Below, piece after piece: positions 63,761 to 64,000 of a DNA stretch of 64,000 nucleotides; the first letter of the stretch is position 1; every line of letters starts with the position of its first letter. Origin of the DNA: Vermamoeba vermiformis. Lineage: Eukaryota > Tubulinea > Echinamoebida. The notes under the pieces are model-generated. The model saw nothing but the letters and a program-made list of their open reading frames with translations, was not told where the DNA came from and did not search any database. The position numbers and the translations under genes are program-made. The stretch is from contig JBEWZL010000053.1 of NCBI GenBank assembly GCA_045837725.1, positions 94,782 through 158,781 on the forward strand, read 5' to 3'.

Positions 63761-63905
63761 CTTGTAATCGCAATTAATAGATTAATACTGATCAGCTGAT
63801 CGTTGACCAGCGGATCACAGATGAGATAATAATTCTTTGAGCAATGGAATATAACAGGCTTACATAGTACTAAATATTACTACTAATCAAAACTTCAATT
63901 ATGCT

Positions 63906-64000
63906 TTACTCTCGATTGAAGTTCTGGATGTACCAAGTCTGATCGGAGTACAGTACAAGTTGCTTTGAATTCATGGCTAGCAAACGTCCTTTATGAAACA
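63906..64000 (-). CDS. C-terminal end of an unidentified gene running off the window
   Basis: An open minus-strand frame enters at the window edge and reads HKGRLLAMNSKQLVLYSDQ then TWYIQNFNRE to a stop at 63906-63908. It is convergent with the receptor kinase, 145 bp away. It is too short to name. Confidence 0.4.
   Translation of the reverse strand, partial: FHKGRLLAMNSKQLVLYSDQTWYIQNFNRE

Overview
This is a gene-dense, intron-rich nuclear segment of a unicellular eukaryote. The genes suggest an amoebozoan: a Rac-type GTPase fused to BTB domains, receptor kinases with disulphide-rich or propeller ectodomains, class C GPCRs, CLU-domain proteins and an ABCG transporter with a YCP-rich ectodomain. 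This assignment is inference, as there is no rRNA to settle it. Introns are mostly 45-130 bp, with GTA(A/C)GT-like donors, a CTAAC/CTAAT branch site close to the acceptor, and a TAG/CAG end. I see no tRNA, rRNA, CRISPR array, transposon or virus-like element.

Layout. 39-4218 (+): TKL-type receptor kinase. 4355-10901 (+): ABCG half-transporter with a long cysteine-rich ectodomain. 11126-17128 (-) and 17389-24112 (+): head-to-head paralogues that join a CLU-like domain, RCC1 repeats and a SAM domain. 24183-26583 (-): RhoBTB. 26769-28227 (-): ArfGAP. 28520-30731 (+): SLC35F-like carrier. 31065-45102 (-): receptor cluster of three class C GPCRs with bacterial OpuAC-like binding domains, flanking two tandem secreted proteins of unknown family. 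45950-47958 (-): VPS4. 48255-49313 (-): hotdog thioesterase. 49465-50923 (-) and 51045-53845 (+): divergent ribosome-biogenesis pair (EFG1 and an NOL8-like RRM protein) sharing a 121-bp promoter. 54089-56354 (+): two inositol-dehydrogenase-like enzymes fused in one chain. 56468-58293 (-): FAD-dependent dehydrogenase. 58555-60200 (+): Ham1/ITPase-like fusion. 60464-63760 (+): receptor tyrosine-kinase-like protein. 63906-64000 (-): 3' end of a further gene.

Two patterns cut across genes. First, nine places in seven otherwise healthy genes need a +1 change of frame. All nine go in the same direction, and each can be placed on a CTT or CCC codon of the coding strand (CTT-A, CTT-G, CTT-C, CCC-T, CCC-A). 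This looks like sense-codon +1 ribosomal frameshifting on known shifty codons, or else a strangely biased assembly artefact. Second, the 12-bp palindrome TGACACGTGTCA occurs six times perfectly and several times with one or two changes. All six perfect copies lie inside introns, and a near-copy persists at the equivalent intron of a diverged GPCR paralogue.

The window is mostly membrane sensing and signalling (two receptor kinases, three GPCRs, Rac/Arf regulators) with housekeeping genes for endosomal sorting, ribosome assembly and nucleotide or inositol metabolism. Exon limits were read by eye and should be taken as accurate to a few bases at most.
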